A stretch of DNA of 64,000 nt from Noviherbaspirillum massiliense JC206 (GCF_000312045.1 NZ_HE978634.1:62001-126000), one strand, 5' to 3'. Shown: positions 48,559-58,826, counted from the stretch's first letter. Numbers and translations are program-made. The notes: generated by a model not told the origin, from the sequence alone.

Positions 48559-48792
48559 TCAAAGCAGGCCGTGCTGCTGCAGCTTCTTGCGCAGGGTATT
48601 GCGATTGATGCCCAGCATCTCTGCCGCCAGTGACTGATTGCCGCGGGCGCGCTCCATCACCGCTTCCAGTATCGGCTTCTCCACGGTAAACACCACCATT
48701 TCATAGACATTGGACGGCTGCTGCTCGCCCAAATCCTTGAAATATTTTTCAAGGCTTTTCTTGACGACGTCCTGAATGGTGTCTTTGCTCAT
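48559..48792 (-). CDS. fis: Fis family nucleoid-associated DNA-binding protein
   Basis: 77-residue regulator of rRNA promoters and DNA topology. The C-terminal helix-turn-helix ARGNQSLAAEMLGINRNTLR is typical. It is shorter than enteric Fis (98) but normal for Betaproteobacteria. It follows dusB by 30 bases in a likely dusB-fis operon. Confidence 0.95.
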   Translation of the reverse strand: MSKDTIQDVVKKSLEKYFKDLGEQQPSNVYEMVVFTVEKPILEAVMERARGNQSLAAEMLGINRNTLRKKLQQHGLL

Positions 48793-48822
48793 GTCTGTGA
48801 CAGATTTGTATTTTTGGGCAAT

Positions 48823-49839
48823 TTACGCCGCCAACTTTTGGTCGACGTGACCGTATTGTAACCGCTCGCCGTACGGCAACAATGACTCAAAATAGGTATC
48901 CACTGCAGCCAACTGCTCTTCGCAGTCTTCAATCCGGTTCATGCGCTGACGGAAGCTTTCGCCGCCCGGCAGGTCCTGCACATACCAGCCGATATGCTTG
49001 CGCGCCGTGCGCACGCCCAAGTACTCGCCATAGAAGGCATAGTGGGCGCGCAAATGCTCATCCATCAGGCGGCGCGCCTCGGCTACCGTGGGTGGTGTCA
49101 GGTGCTGGCCGGTGCGCAGGAAATGCTCGATTTCCCGGAAAATCCAGGGCCTCCCCTGGGCTGCACGGCCGATCATCACCGCGTCTGCGCCGGTATGGGC
49201 GAGCACAAACTGCGCCTTTTCCGGGGTGGTGATGTCACCGTTGGCGACGACCGGTATCGACACTGCCGCCTTGACCGCCGCAATCGTGTCGTATTCGGCT
49301 TCGCCGCGATAGCCGTCGGCGCGGGTGCGTCCATGCAGCGTCAGCATCGCGATGCCGCCGGCCTGCGCCATTTTCGCAATCGTCAATGCATTCTTGTTCA
49401 GCCGGTCCCAGCCGGTGCGGAATTTCAGGGTCACCGGAACGTCCACTGCGCCCACCACGGCATCGATGATGTCGCCGACCAGCTTTTCGTTTTGCAGCAG
49501 GGCCGAACCGCACCAGCTGTTGCAGACTTTCTTGACCGGACAACCCATGTTGATGTCGATGATCTGCGCACCGCGGTCCACGTTGAAGCGCGCGCAATCG
49601 GCGAGCATCGCAGGGTCGGCGCCCGCAATCTGTACCGCCTTCGGTTCCATCTCGCCGTCATGGTTGGTGCGACGGGCGGTTTTTTCGCTGGCCCACAGGC
49701 GCGGATTGGAAGCCGCCATTTCGGACACCGCGTATCCTGCTCCCAACTGCTTGCACAATTGCCGGAATGGCCGGTCGGTCACCCCTGCCATCGGGGCGAC
49801 GAACACATTGTTCCGCAAGGAATAGGGACCCAGTTTCAC
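48823..49839 (-). CDS. dusB: tRNA-dihydrouridine synthase B
   Basis: 338-residue FMN-dependent enzyme that reduces uridines in tRNA. Motifs: MAGVTDRPFRQLC near the start, DINMGCPVKKV with the catalytic cysteine region, TLHGRTRADGY and MIGRAAQGRPWIF. It precedes fis, as in many proteobacteria. Confidence 0.95.
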   Translation of the reverse strand: MKLGPYSLRNNVFVAPMAGVTDRPFRQLCKQLGAGYAVSEMAASNPRLWASEKTARRTNHDGEMEPKAVQIAGADPAMLADCARFNVDRGAQIIDINMGCPVKKVCNSWCGSALLQNEKLVGDIIDAVVGAVDVPVTLKFRTGWDRLNKNALTIAKMAQAGGIAMLTLHGRTRADGYRGEAEYDTIAAVKAAVSIPVVANGDITTPEKAQFVLAHTGADAVMIGRAAQGRPWIFREIEHFLRTGQHLTPPTVAEARRLMDEHLRAHYAFYGEYLGVRTARKHIGWYVQDLPGGESFRQRMNRIEDCEEQLAAVDTYFESLLPYGERLQYGHVDQKLAA

Positions 49840-49984
49840 GGCGTGATTGCTGCAAGGGAAAAAGCTGCTATTTTATCGCGATCACGCTTCCATCAGAAGG
49901 CCCGGGAAGACGCGGCCTCGGAGAAATTGCTGTGCCTGGCGTGCTGCCAACATGTTTCCAGGGCCATGCTGGAGGCATCCCTGC

Positions 49985-50635
49985 TTATTTGTCGACTTCG
50001 TCCAGCACTTTCGCTTCCGCTGCGAGGTGCGCGATATCACCCCAGTGCATCAACTGCAACGCGGCACCGTTCCAGCTCAGCCGGTTGATGCTGGCATTGA
50101 AGATGTCGAAGTCCCGCGCCCGCTCGAAGCCCATGCCCCTCGCTGCCCGATAGGCGCAATCCAGTACGCCGCCATGGGCGACGATGGCGATTTTCCGGTA
50201 GCCGTCCCGACTTGCCAGTCGGGCAATCGCACTGACGGCACGTTGCGAAAACTCGCGCAGGGATTCCGCCAAATTCTGCCCCGGCGGAAAACGCGCATCG
50301 GGATCGCGTGCCTTCCACGCCAGGTAGGCTTCCGGATAGCGCTCGCCGATTTCCTCATAGGTCAGCCCTTCGAATCCGCCATAGCAACGCTCGCGCAGGC
50401 CCGGATCGATCTGCACCGTCATCCCGCGCGGCGCGGCGATGGCCTCGGCAGTCTGCCGGGCGCGCTGCAAGTCGCTGGAAAAAATTGCGTCCAGCGGTTC
50501 ATCCAGAAGCGACCGGCCGAGTGCCGCAGCCTGGCGCCGGCCTTCGGCATTGAGCGGAATGTCGAGATGGCCCTGCAGACGCTTTTCAGCATTCCAGTCG
50601 GTTTCGCCATGGCGGATCAGCAGGATTTCCGTCAC
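49985..50635 (-). CDS. Histidine phosphatase (phosphoglycerate mutase-like) family protein
   Basis: 216 residues from a GTG start at 50635; the GTGA overlaps the TGA of the upstream gene. The phosphohistidine motif LIRHGETDWN is at residues 6-15, RERCYGGFEGLTYEEI follows, and the second histidine is in IVAHGGVLD. Members include GpmB, CobC and general phosphatases; the substrate cannot be assigned. Confidence 0.88.
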   Translation of the reverse strand: MTEILLIRHGETDWNAEKRLQGHLDIPLNAEGRRQAAALGRSLLDEPLDAIFSSDLQRARQTAEAIAAPRGMTVQIDPGLRERCYGGFEGLTYEEIGERYPEAYLAWKARDPDARFPPGQNLAESLREFSQRAVSAIARLASRDGYRKIAIVAHGGVLDCAYRAARGMGFERARDFDIFNASINRLSWNGAALQLMHWGDIAHLAAEAKVLDEVDK

Positions 50636-51294
50636 GCTGCCCCCGGCTTTCCGTATCCGCGCGCGACAACGGCAGGATTGAGCGAATACAGGCCGGTGAT
50701 CTTGGCTTCGCCCAGGATGTGTCCGCGGATCGCATCGCGCACCTGCTGGCCGGTAAATTTGCCCTCCACCGGCATGCGCTCGATATCCAGCGCATACAGC
50801 GTGAATACATAGTGGTGAACGATGGAATCGTTCCACGGCGGGCACGGGCCGTCATAGCCGAAATAGTCGCCCGCCATGTCCTTGTCGCCGGCGAACCAGC
50901 CAGTGTAGTCATTCAAGCCATGGCGCTCGCCGCTGCCGCTGCTGATGTCCGGCCCCGGCTTGCCGCGCGGCGTGACTTGGTTGCTGTACTGGCCGGCGGC
51001 GATTTCGGACACGCTGGGCTTTAGGTCCACCAGTACCCAGTGGAAGAAATCCACGCGCGGCAGGTCGGCCGGCACTTCGCGGCCTTCCTTGTTCACGTCG
51101 TCGCCGCGCGAAGGCACGTCATAGTCGTGACAGATCAAGGCCAACGACTTGGTGCCGGCAGGAAGCCCGCTCCAGGCCAGGTGCGGATTCTTGTTGGCGG
51201 ACAGTGCGACATGCGAAGCCGGATCGCTTACGCAAAACGCGAATTCACCGGGAATGGTCTCGCCATCCTTGAATGAGTTGCTACGAAGCTCCAT
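50632..51294 (-). CDS. YbhB/YbcL family PEBP (Raf kinase inhibitor-like) protein
   Basis: 220-residue phosphatidylethanolamine-binding-like protein. The ligand-site segments are recognisable: ANKNPHLAWSGLPAGTKSLA, HDYDVP, FHWVLVDLKP and CPPWNDSIVHHYVFTLYALD. The third of three successive ATG codons (51294) is best spaced from AAGGAG. No signal peptide. Function in bacteria is unclear. Confidence 0.9.
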   Translation of the reverse strand: MELRSNSFKDGETIPGEFAFCVSDPASHVALSANKNPHLAWSGLPAGTKSLALICHDYDVPSRGDDVNKEGREVPADLPRVDFFHWVLVDLKPSVSEIAAGQYSNQVTPRGKPGPDISSGSGERHGLNDYTGWFAGDKDMAGDYFGYDGPCPPWNDSIVHHYVFTLYALDIERMPVEGKFTGQQVRDAIRGHILGEAKITGLYSLNPAVVARGYGKPGAA

Positions 51295-51366
51295 CATCAT
51301 CTCCTTGGTATTGATGTTCGCAGATTGTGATGTCAAAAAAACAGTGATGTTCAGACAAATCGCAAG

Positions 51367-51816
51367 TCAGTCCCGGGGCCGCATCTGCAGCCAGAACGTG
51401 ACCGGCCCATCATTGGTCAGCCAGACTTTCATGTCTGCACCGAACTCGCCGGTCTGAACGATGGAATGCCGCTCTTGCGCCCTAGATACGAAATAGTCGA
51501 ACAGCCTGCGACCGTCTTCGGGCGCGGCCGCCGGGGTAAACGATGGGCGCGTGCCGGATTGGGTATCAGCCGCCAGCGTGAATTGCGGCACCAGCAGCAA
51601 TCCGCCAGCCACGTCCGTCAGGCTGCGGTTCATCTTGCCGGCCTCATCGGAAAACACGCGGTAGGCAAGCAGCTTGCTCAGCAGCGCATCCGCTTCCTTC
51701 TCCGTATCCTTGCGTTCGGCACAGAGCAGGACCAGCAGGCCGGCACCGATGGCGCCGACGGTCCTGCCCTCGACCGCGACGTTCGCCTGCGTCACCCGCT
51801 GCAAGAGGGCAATCAT
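51367..51816 (-). CDS. dtd: D-aminoacyl-tRNA deacylase
   Basis: 149-residue enzyme that removes D-amino acids (including D-Tyr) from tRNA. The signature [10 protein letters not shown] and the C-terminal [11 protein letters not shown] are present. Its ATG shares a base with the tyrS stop (TAATG), coupling it to tyrosyl-tRNA synthetase, a functionally sensible pairing. Confidence 0.95.
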   Translation of the reverse strand: MIALLQRVTQANVAVEGRTVGAIGAGLLVLLCAERKDTEKEADALLSKLLAYRVFSDEAGKMNRSLTDVAGGLLLVPQFTLAADTQSGTRPSFTPAAAPEDGRRLFDYFVSRAQERHSIVQTGEFGADMKVWLTNDGPVTFWLQMRPRD

Positions 51817-53087
51817 TACAGGAGCGTGACGCGCGCAAACTTGCGCTTGCCGACCTGCAGGACGAAGGTGCCGGCATTGACCTTCAGGCCCTTGTCGCTC
51901 ACCGGCGCGCCATCGATGCGCACGCCGCCCTGCTCCACCATGCGCAGCGCTTCCGACGTCGACGGGCACAGGTTCGCCTGCTTGAGCAATTGGCCGATGC
52001 CGAGCGGCGCGCCTGACAAGGTGACTTCCGGAATATCGTCCGGAATGCCGCCGCGCGCGCGATTGTTGAAGTCCGCCAGCGCTTCTTCCGCCGCCTGTGC
52101 CGTATGGAAGCGCGCGACGATCTCCTGCGCCAGCAGAACCTTGATGTCGCGCGGATTGCGTCCGGCGTCGACTTCTTTTCTCAATTGTGTAATTTCTGCC
52201 AATGAGCGGAACGAGAGAAGATCGTAATAGCGCCACATCATCTCGTCGGAAATGCTCATCAGCTTGCCGAACATGGTGTTGGGCGGCTCGGTGATGCCGA
52301 CGTAATTGCCCTTGGACTTCGACATCTTTTCGACGCCGTCCAGACCCTCGAGCAGAGGCATGGTCAGGATGCATTGCGGCTCCTGCCCGTAATCCTTCTG
52401 CAGTTCGCGCCCCACCAGCAGGTTGAATTTCTGATCGGTGCCGCCGAGCTCCAGGTCCGACTGCAGGGCCACCGAATCGTAACCCTGCATCAGCGGGTAC
52501 AGCAGCTCGTGCACTGAAATCGGCGTGCCTGCCTTGAAGCGCTTCGTGAAGTCTTCCCGTTCCAGGATGCGCGCCACCGTGTACTTCGCCGCCAGCTGGA
52601 TCATGCCGCGTGCGCCGAGCGGATCGCACCATTCGGAGTTGTAGCGGATTTCCGTCTTGGATGGGTCGAGCACCAGGCTCGCCTGCGTGAAGTAGGTCTT
52701 CGCGTTTTCCTCGATCTGTTCGCGCGTCAGCGGCGGGCGCGTGACATTGCGGCCGGAAGGATCGCCAATCATGGAAGTGAAGTCGCCGATCAGGAAAATC
52801 ACTTGATGGCCCAGATTTTGCAGTTGGCGCATTTTGTTGAGCACCACTGTATGTCCGAGGTGCAGATCGGGCGCGGTCGGATCCAGGCCGAGCTTGATCC
52901 GCAAGGGCTTGCCGGTCTTTTCGGAACGCGCCAGCTTTTGTGCGAATTCGGATTCGATGAGCAATTCATCGATGCCGCGCTTGGCAATGGTCAGCGCTTC
53001 CTGGACGGCATCGGACAAGGGAAGAAGGGAGGTTGACGTAGCAGATTGAGTGGCATTGCCATTTTGCAATTGCTGGGAAGTGTCCAT
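51816..53087 (-). CDS. tyrS: Tyrosyl-tRNA synthetase
   Basis: 423-residue class I synthetase of the TyrRS type found in many proteobacteria. The HIGH-like motif is HLGHTV and the KMSKS motif KMSKSKGNY; a C-terminal S4 RNA-binding domain ([20 protein letters not shown]) follows. The N-terminal 25 residues are low complexity, and a later start is possible. Confidence 0.95.
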   Translation of the reverse strand: MDTSQQLQNGNATQSATSTSLLPLSDAVQEALTIAKRGIDELLIESEFAQKLARSEKTGKPLRIKLGLDPTAPDLHLGHTVVLNKMRQLQNLGHQVIFLIGDFTSMIGDPSGRNVTRPPLTREQIEENAKTYFTQASLVLDPSKTEIRYNSEWCDPLGARGMIQLAAKYTVARILEREDFTKRFKAGTPISVHELLYPLMQGYDSVALQSDLELGGTDQKFNLLVGRELQKDYGQEPQCILTMPLLEGLDGVEKMSKSKGNYVGITEPPNTMFGKLMSISDEMMWRYYDLLSFRSLAEITQLRKEVDAGRNPRDIKVLLAQEIVARFHTAQAAEEALADFNNRARGGIPDDIPEVTLSGAPLGIGQLLKQANLCPSTSEALRMVEQGGVRIDGAPVSDKGLKVNAGTFVLQVGKRKFARVTLL

Positions 53088-53135
53088 TTGATGACGAAAA
53101 TTAAGAGACGGCTGTAAAAGGTGAATAGGATGTGT

Positions 53136-53144
53136 TGGTATAAT
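53136..53144 (+). promoter_or_regulatory. Extended -10 promoter candidate for the M23 peptidase gene
   Basis: TGGTATAAT is an extended -10 element in the divergent tyrS/M23 gap. No good -35 is seen, which extended -10 promoters tolerate. It would give a leader of about 225 bases. Confidence 0.4.
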
Positions 53145-53377
53145 CGCTGCTCATTTTTTTCTTGCGATGCTGCAACAGATTGCAACAGTGGCAGCAAAGG
53201 AGAAATTTCAGGGGCTATGATGACACCGCGCGGCACCTTGTCCAGGCGCATTCCGCTGATGGCGCAGCAGGTGGTGCATTGAGCCCGCCTTGCGCGCATG
53301 CCGGACCAGCTGCTTGATGTCGCGTATCGAATTCCGTCATCGGCCCTTCGACGAAACAGCAAATTTTAACTGATTGC

Positions 53378-54736
53378 ATGCTCTCCAAAGATAAAATCCT
53401 TAACGCAGGCTCCAGTGTCCGGCTACTGTTCGGAGCATCGCGCAAGGCGCGGATCATCTCCGCGTCCGCATTGTTCCTTGCCGCCTGCGCTTTCGGTGCT
53501 GCCGGCGTCGCGCCGATGCCGCCCGACCCGTCCGACCTGCCGGTAAAGTCCATCACGGAAGAAATCGCCCTCCCCAGCCTGTCAGAACAGATCGCAAGCC
53601 TGCAGACGAAAGAGCAATTGTACTTGCGGGAAGAAACCGTCCGCGCCGGCGATACGCTGGGCACCCTGCTCAACCGTCTCGGCGTGGACGATCCTGCCGC
53701 TGCCGCCTTCATCAAGTCTGACCGCACTGCCTACGCCATCCTGCAACTCAGGACCGGCAAGCGGGTGCAGGCACAGATCGACGGCGACGGCCGGCTGAAG
53801 CGCCTGACTGCGACCGTTGGCGACGGCGGCAACGCCCTCAAAAACCTGGTGATCTCCCGCCAAGGCGAGCGCTTCACCGCGAGCGAAGCGACTGCGACCA
53901 TCGAGCGGCGCATCGAAATGCATTCCGGCGAAATCAGGTCTTCCCTGTTTGCCGCCACCGATGCGGCCCAGATCCCGGACAATGTCGCCAGCCAGATCGT
54001 CGACATGTTCTCGACCAATATCGACTTCGCCTCCGACCTGCGCCGCGGCGACCGCTTCAACGTCGTGTACGAGACCTTTTGGCAAAACGGCAATTTCATC
54101 CGTGCCGGCCGCGTGCTGGCGGGCGAATTCATCAATGCCGGCCGCACCTACCAGTCGGTATGGTTCGAGGAAGCCGGCAAGCAAGGCGGCTATTACACTT
54201 TCGACGGCAAATCCCTGAAGAAAGCCTTCCTGAAATCCCCCCTCGAATTTTCCCGGATTTCCTCCGGCTTTTCGATGCGCGTGCATCCGATTTCCGGCCA
54301 GTGGAAGCGTCACAAGGGCATTGATTTCGCAGCACCGACCGGCACCGCGATCCGCGCAGCCGGCGAAGGCACGGTCGATTTCGTCGGCCGGCAGAACGGC
54401 TATGGCAATGTGGTGATCATCAAGCACTGGAATAACTATTCGACCACCTACGCGCACATGAGCCGCTTCGCTAAGGGCATAAGAAAGGGCATGAAAGTCG
54501 CACAGGGCGATGTGATCGGTTATGTCGGCGCGACAGGCTGGGCTACCGGCCCACATCTGCACTATGAATTCCGCGTCAACAACGAGCCGCGCGATCCGAT
54601 GTCGATCCAGGTTCCGAACGTCCAGCCGCTTGCAGGCGCGGAACTCCAGCGCTTTCACAACGTGGCAGCCGATATCAAGCATCGTTTCGCGTTGCTGAAT
54701 GCGCGGGACGAGGGCACTAAGCTGGCTTCCAAGTAG
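53378..54736 (+). CDS. M23 family murein endopeptidase (MepM-like)
   Basis: 452-residue peptidoglycan hydrolase. A membrane anchor or signal lies near residues 24-46, an OapA/LysM-like segment (VRAGDTLGTLLNRLGV) near 83, and the peptidase M23 domain near 290-430. The zinc ligands are His and Asp in HKGIDFAAP (about 311 and 315) and the second histidine pair in HLHYEF (about 391). It probably cleaves peptide cross-links in the periplasm. Followed by a terminator and anmK, another murein gene. Confidence 0.93.
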   Translation: MLSKDKILNAGSSVRLLFGASRKARIISASALFLAACAFGAAGVAPMPPDPSDLPVKSITEEIALPSLSEQIASLQTKEQLYLREETVRAGDTLGTLLNRLGVDDPAAAAFIKSDRTAYAILQLRTGKRVQAQIDGDGRLKRLTATVGDGGNALKNLVISRQGERFTASEATATIERRIEMHSGEIRSSLFAATDAAQIPDNVASQIVDMFSTNIDFASDLRRGDRFNVVYETFWQNGNFIRAGRVLAGEFINAGRTYQSVWFEEAGKQGGYYTFDGKSLKKAFLKSPLEFSRISSGFSMRVHPISGQWKRHKGIDFAAPTGTAIRAAGEGTVDFVGRQNGYGNVVIIKHWNNYSTTYAHMSRFAKGIRKGMKVAQGDVIGYVGATGWATGPHLHYEFRVNNEPRDPMSIQVPNVQPLAGAELQRFHNVAADIKHRFALLNARDEGTKLASK

Positions 54737-54757
54737 TAGCCGCAAAACCTGCCGGAG

Positions 54758-54801
54758 CCGTTCAGGAGCTGTAAAATCAGCCTCTCCTGAACGGTTTTTT
54801 T
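54758..54801 (+). terminator. Terminator of the M23 gene, ending at the anmK start codon
   Basis: CCGTTCAGGAG (54758-54768) and CTCCTGAACGG (54784-54794) form an 11-base-pair stem with a 15-base loop, followed by seven T residues (54795-54801). The ATG of anmK begins at the next base. Confidence 0.88.
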
Positions 54802-55938
54802 ATGCCCGATACCCAATCCCTTCTTTTCATCGGCCTCATGTCCGGAACCAGCCTTGATGGCGTCGATGGCGTGCTTGCTTCCTTTCCCATGGACGGCAGT
54901 GCCGATGCCATTTCGACCTTGTCGGCTGCATATGTGCCCTTTCCTGCCGCACTGCGTAGCGACCTGATGGCCCTGCAGGCGGCTGGCGAGAATGAAATCC
55001 ACCGCGAAGCATTGGCTGCCAATGCGCTGGTGCGACACTATGCCGATTGCGTGCGGCATTTGCTGGAGCAAGCGAAGCTCGGCCCGGAAGCGGTATGCGC
55101 GATCGGCGCGCATGGCCAGACGATTCGCCACCGTCCCGAACTCGGTTATACCAGGCAAACCAATAATCCGGCGCTGCTGGCCGAACTGATCGGCATCGAT
55201 GTGGTGGCCGATTTGCGCAGTCGCGATATTGCCGCCCAAGGCCAAGGCGCGCCTCTGGTCCCGGCTTTCCATCACGCGATTTTCGGCAAGCCCGGCGAAA
55301 CGCGCGTCGTGGCAAATATCGGAGGCATCGGCAATATCAGCGTATTGCATGCGGACGGGTCGGTGATCGGCTTCGATACCGGCCCGGGCAATGTGTTGAT
55401 GGATGCCTGGATCCTGCAGCAGCAAGGCAAGGCTTATGATGAAAACGGCGCGTGGGCGGCAAGCGGCAAGCCTTTTGTGCCGCTTCTGGACGCCTTGCGA
55501 GATGAACACTTCTTCGCGCTCCCGGCACCGAAAAGCACTGGCCGAGACTTGTTCCGTCCGGCATGGCTGGCGGAGAAGCTTGCATCGTTTCCAGATCTTG
55601 CAGCCGCGGATGTGCAGGCGAGCCTGGCCGCATTGACTGCCTCGACTCTCGCTGATGCCATTACCAACTATGCGCCAGAGGCAAAGGCTGTCTATGTCTG
55701 CGGCGGCGGTGCCTACAATGCCTGCCTGATGCGGATGATCGGGCAAGAACTTCACGCGCGCGGCCATGGTGCAGGCGTGGAAACGACGGCCAGCCTTGGC
55801 GTGCCGCCCAATCATGTGGAAGCCCTGGCCTTTGCCTGGCTCGCATACCGCTTCACGTGCCGCCAGCCTGGCAATCTGCCAGCGGTCACAGGCGCCAAGG
55901 GCCTGCGGATTCTTGGCGCGCTTTATCCGGCAAACTGA
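54802..55938 (+). CDS. anmK: Anhydro-N-acetylmuramic acid kinase
   Basis: 378-residue kinase that phosphorylates and opens 1,6-anhydroMurNAc during cell-wall recycling. The N-terminal [19 protein letters not shown] and later [24 protein letters not shown] and YVCGGGAYN motifs are diagnostic. The ATG at 54802 gives the expected N-terminus, yet it directly follows the T-run of a terminator, leaving no separate ribosome-binding site; the GAG/CTCC stem and loop occupy the region. Expression may be leaderless, read-through dependent or low. Confidence 0.94.
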   Translation: MPDTQSLLFIGLMSGTSLDGVDGVLASFPMDGSADAISTLSAAYVPFPAALRSDLMALQAAGENEIHREALAANALVRHYADCVRHLLEQAKLGPEAVCAIGAHGQTIRHRPELGYTRQTNNPALLAELIGIDVVADLRSRDIAAQGQGAPLVPAFHHAIFGKPGETRVVANIGGIGNISVLHADGSVIGFDTGPGNVLMDAWILQQQGKAYDENGAWAASGKPFVPLLDALRDEHFFALPAPKSTGRDLFRPAWLAEKLASFPDLAAADVQASLAALTASTLADAITNYAPEAKAVYVCGGGAYNACLMRMIGQELHARGHGAGVETTASLGVPPNHVEALAFAWLAYRFTCRQPGNLPAVTGAKGLRILGALYPAN

Positions 55939-55969
55939 GTGATGCACAAAAATGACGCACAAAAACAAA

Positions 55970-55989
55970 AAGGACGCCGCAGCGTCCTT
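55970..55989. terminator. Bidirectional terminator between anmK and erpA
   Basis: AAGGACGC (55970-55977) and GCGTCCTT (55982-55989) with a four-base loop. A-rich sequence upstream supplies a T-run on the minus strand, so it chiefly ends the erpA transcript; a weaker T-rich tail follows on the plus strand. Confidence 0.85.
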
Positions 55990-56010
55990 CTTGTTTAAGC
56001 CTGATCCGGA

Positions 56011-56361
56011 TCAAACCGAGAATGAGGAACCGCAGCCGCAAGTTGTCGTTGCGTTCGGATTCTTGATGACGAACTGCGCACCTTCCAGGTCATCCTTGTA
56101 ATCGATCTCCGCGCCGACCAGATATTGGTAGCTCATTGAGTCGATCAGCAACTGCACGCCGTTCTTGGTCATCGTCGTATCGTCTTCATTGGCGATTTCA
56201 TCGAAAGTGAAGCCGTACTGGAAACCGGAGCAACCGCCGCCCTGCACGAACACGCGCAGTTTCAGGTCGGGATTGCCTTCCTCCTCGATCAGCTGGGCAA
56301 CCTTGGCTGCTGCGCTATCGGTAAAAACGATCGGATCAGGCATTTCGGTGACGGCATTCAT
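56011..56361 (-). CDS. erpA: Iron-sulfur cluster insertion protein ErpA
   Basis: 116-residue A-type carrier that delivers Fe-S clusters to respiratory and isoprenoid enzymes. The three conserved cysteines are seen in [11 protein letters not shown] and [10 protein letters not shown]. Last gene of an argC-DUF6776-bactofilin-erpA series on the minus strand. Confidence 0.95.
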   Translation of the reverse strand: MNAVTEMPDPIVFTDSAAAKVAQLIEEEGNPDLKLRVFVQGGGCSGFQYGFTFDEIANEDDTTMTKNGVQLLIDSMSYQYLVGAEIDYKDDLEGAQFVIKNPNATTTCGCGSSFSV

Positions 56362-56415
56362 TTCAAACTCCTGTGGGCAAACATCGATACCCGGATTATA
56401 GACTCTTGAGGATTT

Positions 56416-56805
56416 TCACGTATTGGACATGGCCAGCTTCAGCATTGGCTCGCCGACTTGTTCATGCGTCAATTTTCCGCAAACCAAGGCACCGCCATGC
56501 ATTTCGAGTGCCTTGTAATGCACATCTCCAGTTATGCGGGCTTTCGGCTGCAATTCAAGCAGTTCGGACGAAAAAACCGGCCCAACGATCTCGCCGTTGA
56601 CGACCAGATGCGCCACGCGCACTTCGCCTTCGACCTTTGCCTGCTCTGAAATCACCAGCATGCTGTCCTGATCGCTTTCCGCGATGACGTTCCCCTTGAC
56701 ATGCCCGTCTATGCGCAGGCCGCCCTTGAAATTCAAATTGCCTTCGATCGTGGTCGATATGCCGATCAGACTATCGATGGTGCTTTTTGCTTTGCGGCCT
56801 AACAT
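56416..56805 (-). CDS. Bactofilin family cytoskeletal protein
   Basis: 129-residue polymer-forming protein with the DUF583 beta-helix core: a run of short beta repeats such as IDSLIGISTTIEGNLNFKGG, LRIDGHVKGNV and PKARITGDVHYKALEMHGGA. No membrane segment. Bactofilins form membrane-associated filaments affecting cell shape or polarity. It lies 12 bases after the DUF6776 membrane protein, a likely partner by position. Confidence 0.92.
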   Translation of the reverse strand: MLGRKAKSTIDSLIGISTTIEGNLNFKGGLRIDGHVKGNVIAESDQDSMLVISEQAKVEGEVRVAHLVVNGEIVGPVFSSELLELQPKARITGDVHYKALEMHGGALVCGKLTHEQVGEPMLKLAMSNT

Positions 56806-56817
56806 GATGCCTCCCCT

Positions 56818-57561
56818 TTACAAATTGGCAGATTGCTGCGCCCGTATTTGACCTTTTTCAATTACGCGCGCCTGGACTGTCTTGATCGACGCGCCTTCCG
56901 GTAGATTTAACACACCTTCGACGCGTTGGTAATGTTTAAAAGCAAGCTTGAACTTATCTGAGTCCGTGGAGTTTCCTTCCGGAAAAGTCATCATGGTAGT
57001 CTTGCCGCCTTGCTCAGTCGACATGGCAAGTTGCAGATTTCCGACAAACTCTGGCTTGTTTCTGCCTCCCTGCATGATCAGCAGGCGATAGCGCAACTGG
57101 CCTGGCGCGATGAGATCGACCTTCAGGCGGCGGATTGCAACGCCTTGCACGCCTGTTGCATTCGGCAGCAGGCTTTCGAAGAAGGCCAAGTCTTCTTTCA
57201 GTCTGGCATTTTCGCTTTCCAGCGACCTAACCTGGTTGGCCAGTTGCTGTTTGGTCGAGCGCTCGATATTCAGCTGGCTTTCAGCCGCATTCACCGTCGT
57301 GGAATACTGATCACGCTCGGCGCTGAGCTTTTCGATCCGCTCCTGATATTCAACGAGGCGCTCCTTGATACCCGCAGAGGTCACGCCCGCCAAGCCGCGG
57401 CCCAGATCGTAGGTCCACATCGCGATGGCGCCGGCCAGGCCAAGCACGACAGCGAGATACAGAATGCGCAAGGGCCAAGGCAGTTGCGTTTTTATGGTCA
57501 TCCTTGGCGAAGAAATCGAAAGGTGTCGCAACCATAATTTAAGCTTCAAAGAATTCAACAC
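56818..57561 (-). CDS. DUF6776 family membrane-anchored coiled-coil protein
   Basis: 247 residues from a GTG at 57561 with a GAGGGCAGG ribosome-binding stretch upstream; an inner ATG at 57501 (MTIKTQLPWPLR) has AGG immediately adjacent, too close to work well. One transmembrane helix (ILYLAVVLGLAGAIAMW) is near residues 33-49, followed by a coiled coil to about 125 and a beta-rich C-terminal domain. The topology suggests a periplasmic domain. Function unknown; linked to bactofilin by 12 bases. Confidence 0.82.
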   Translation of the reverse strand: MLNSLKLKLWLRHLSISSPRMTIKTQLPWPLRILYLAVVLGLAGAIAMWTYDLGRGLAGVTSAGIKERLVEYQERIEKLSAERDQYSTTVNAAESQLNIERSTKQQLANQVRSLESENARLKEDLAFFESLLPNATGVQGVAIRRLKVDLIAPGQLRYRLLIMQGGRNKPEFVGNLQLAMSTEQGGKTTMMTFPEGNSTDSDKFKLAFKHYQRVEGVLNLPEGASIKTVQARVIEKGQIRAQQSANL

Positions 57562-57607
57562 TGCCTGCCCTCGAACATTCTGCTTCTTTTACCGTCGATG
57601 CCTAGCC

Positions 57608-58651
57608 TTACGGCAGGACCGGGACCTGCTTCAATCCTGCCGTTTCATCCAGCCCGAACATGATGTTCATGCACTGCACCCCTTGGCCGGCAGCGCCCTT
57701 GACCAGATTGTCTTCCACCACCAGGATCACCAGCAGGTCGCCGCCTTCCGGGCGGTGTACTGCGATACGCAGCTTGTTGGATGCGCGCACCGAACGGGTT
57801 TCCGGATGGCTGCCGGGAGGCATGACATCGACGAAGGGTTCATTCCGGAAATGCTGTTCATACAATGCCTGGAAGTCGGTGTTGCGCGCTTCCGGCAAAA
57901 TCGTCGCATAGAGTGTGGAATGGATGCCGCGAATCATGGGCACGAGATGCGGTACGAAAGTCAGGCCGATCTTGCGGCCCGCGATCGCCTGCAATCCCTG
58001 GGTCGTTTCCGGCAGATGCCGATGCCCCTTCACGCCATAGGCCTTGAAGTTGTCGGAGGCTTCTGCCAGAAGAGTGTGCACTTCTGCTTTGCGCCCTGCG
58101 CCGGAAACGCCGGACTTGCAATCCGCGATCAGGGCAGACTCGTTGACCAGAGCCTTGCCTTGCGCAAGCAATGGGGCAAAACCCAGTTGCATCGACGTCG
58201 GATAACATCCGGGCAAACCGATCAGGCGCGCATTCCGAATAGCTTCGCGGTTGACTTCCGGCAGTCCATACACCGCCTCGTCCAGCAAATCGGGGCAGGA
58301 ATGCGGCATGCCATACCATTTTTCAAATACCGCAGTGTCCTTGATGCGAAAGTCGGCAGCCAGGTCGATCACCTTCACACCTGCCGCCAGCAATTCGCGG
58401 GCCTGCGCCATCGCCACGCCATGGGGCGTCGCAAAAAAGACGACGTCGCACTCTGTCAACTTTGCCTTTTCCGGAGTAGAAAACGCAAGCGACACATAGC
58501 CGCGCAGCGACGGGAACATATCCGCGACCGGCATGCCGTCTTCCTTGCGCGATGTAATCGCTGTCAATTGCACTTGCGGATGTGCGGCGAGCAGGCGCAG
58601 CAATTCCACACCTGTATATCCCGTGCCACCAACGATACCAACCTTGATCAT
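57608..58651 (-). CDS. argC: N-acetyl-gamma-glutamyl-phosphate reductase
   Basis: 347-residue NADPH enzyme of arginine synthesis. The N-terminal [20 protein letters not shown] binds NADP, the catalytic cysteine is in [15 protein letters not shown], and VSGAGRKAE is conserved. The ATG at 58651 is chosen; the open frame extends 83 codons upstream without homology. Confidence 0.96.
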   Translation of the reverse strand: MIKVGIVGGTGYTGVELLRLLAAHPQVQLTAITSRKEDGMPVADMFPSLRGYVSLAFSTPEKAKLTECDVVFFATPHGVAMAQARELLAAGVKVIDLAADFRIKDTAVFEKWYGMPHSCPDLLDEAVYGLPEVNREAIRNARLIGLPGCYPTSMQLGFAPLLAQGKALVNESALIADCKSGVSGAGRKAEVHTLLAEASDNFKAYGVKGHRHLPETTQGLQAIAGRKIGLTFVPHLVPMIRGIHSTLYATILPEARNTDFQALYEQHFRNEPFVDVMPPGSHPETRSVRASNKLRIAVHRPEGGDLLVILVVEDNLVKGAAGQGVQCMNIMFGLDETAGLKQVPVLP

Positions 58652-58776
58652 TTCTATTCCTTGCTGAAAGCGCCGCCAGCGAATTTTTATTGTAACAGCG
58701 GGTGTTTGAATCGCCGCCACTTCCCAATCGGCAAACAACGGCGCAAATGAAAGAAAATGTAATTCGCCAAAAGCAA

Positions 58777-58806
58777 AAAGCCGCCAGGCACGAACCTGAC
58801 GGCTTT
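58777..58806 (-). terminator. Terminator of the rplM-rpsI operon
   Basis: AAAGCCGCCAGG (58777-58788) and CCTGACGGCTTT (58795-58806) form a 12-base stem with one G-T pair. On the minus strand it is followed by TTGCTTTT. It lies just after rpsI. Confidence 0.88.
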
Positions 58807-58826
58807 CGCGGAACCCCGGAAGCGGA

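Noticed and set aside
53217-53282. 21-codon plus-strand frame in the tyrS/M23 gap
   Set aside because: AGGGG lies only two bases before the ATG and the peptide is arginine-rich without features; not enough support for a leader peptide.
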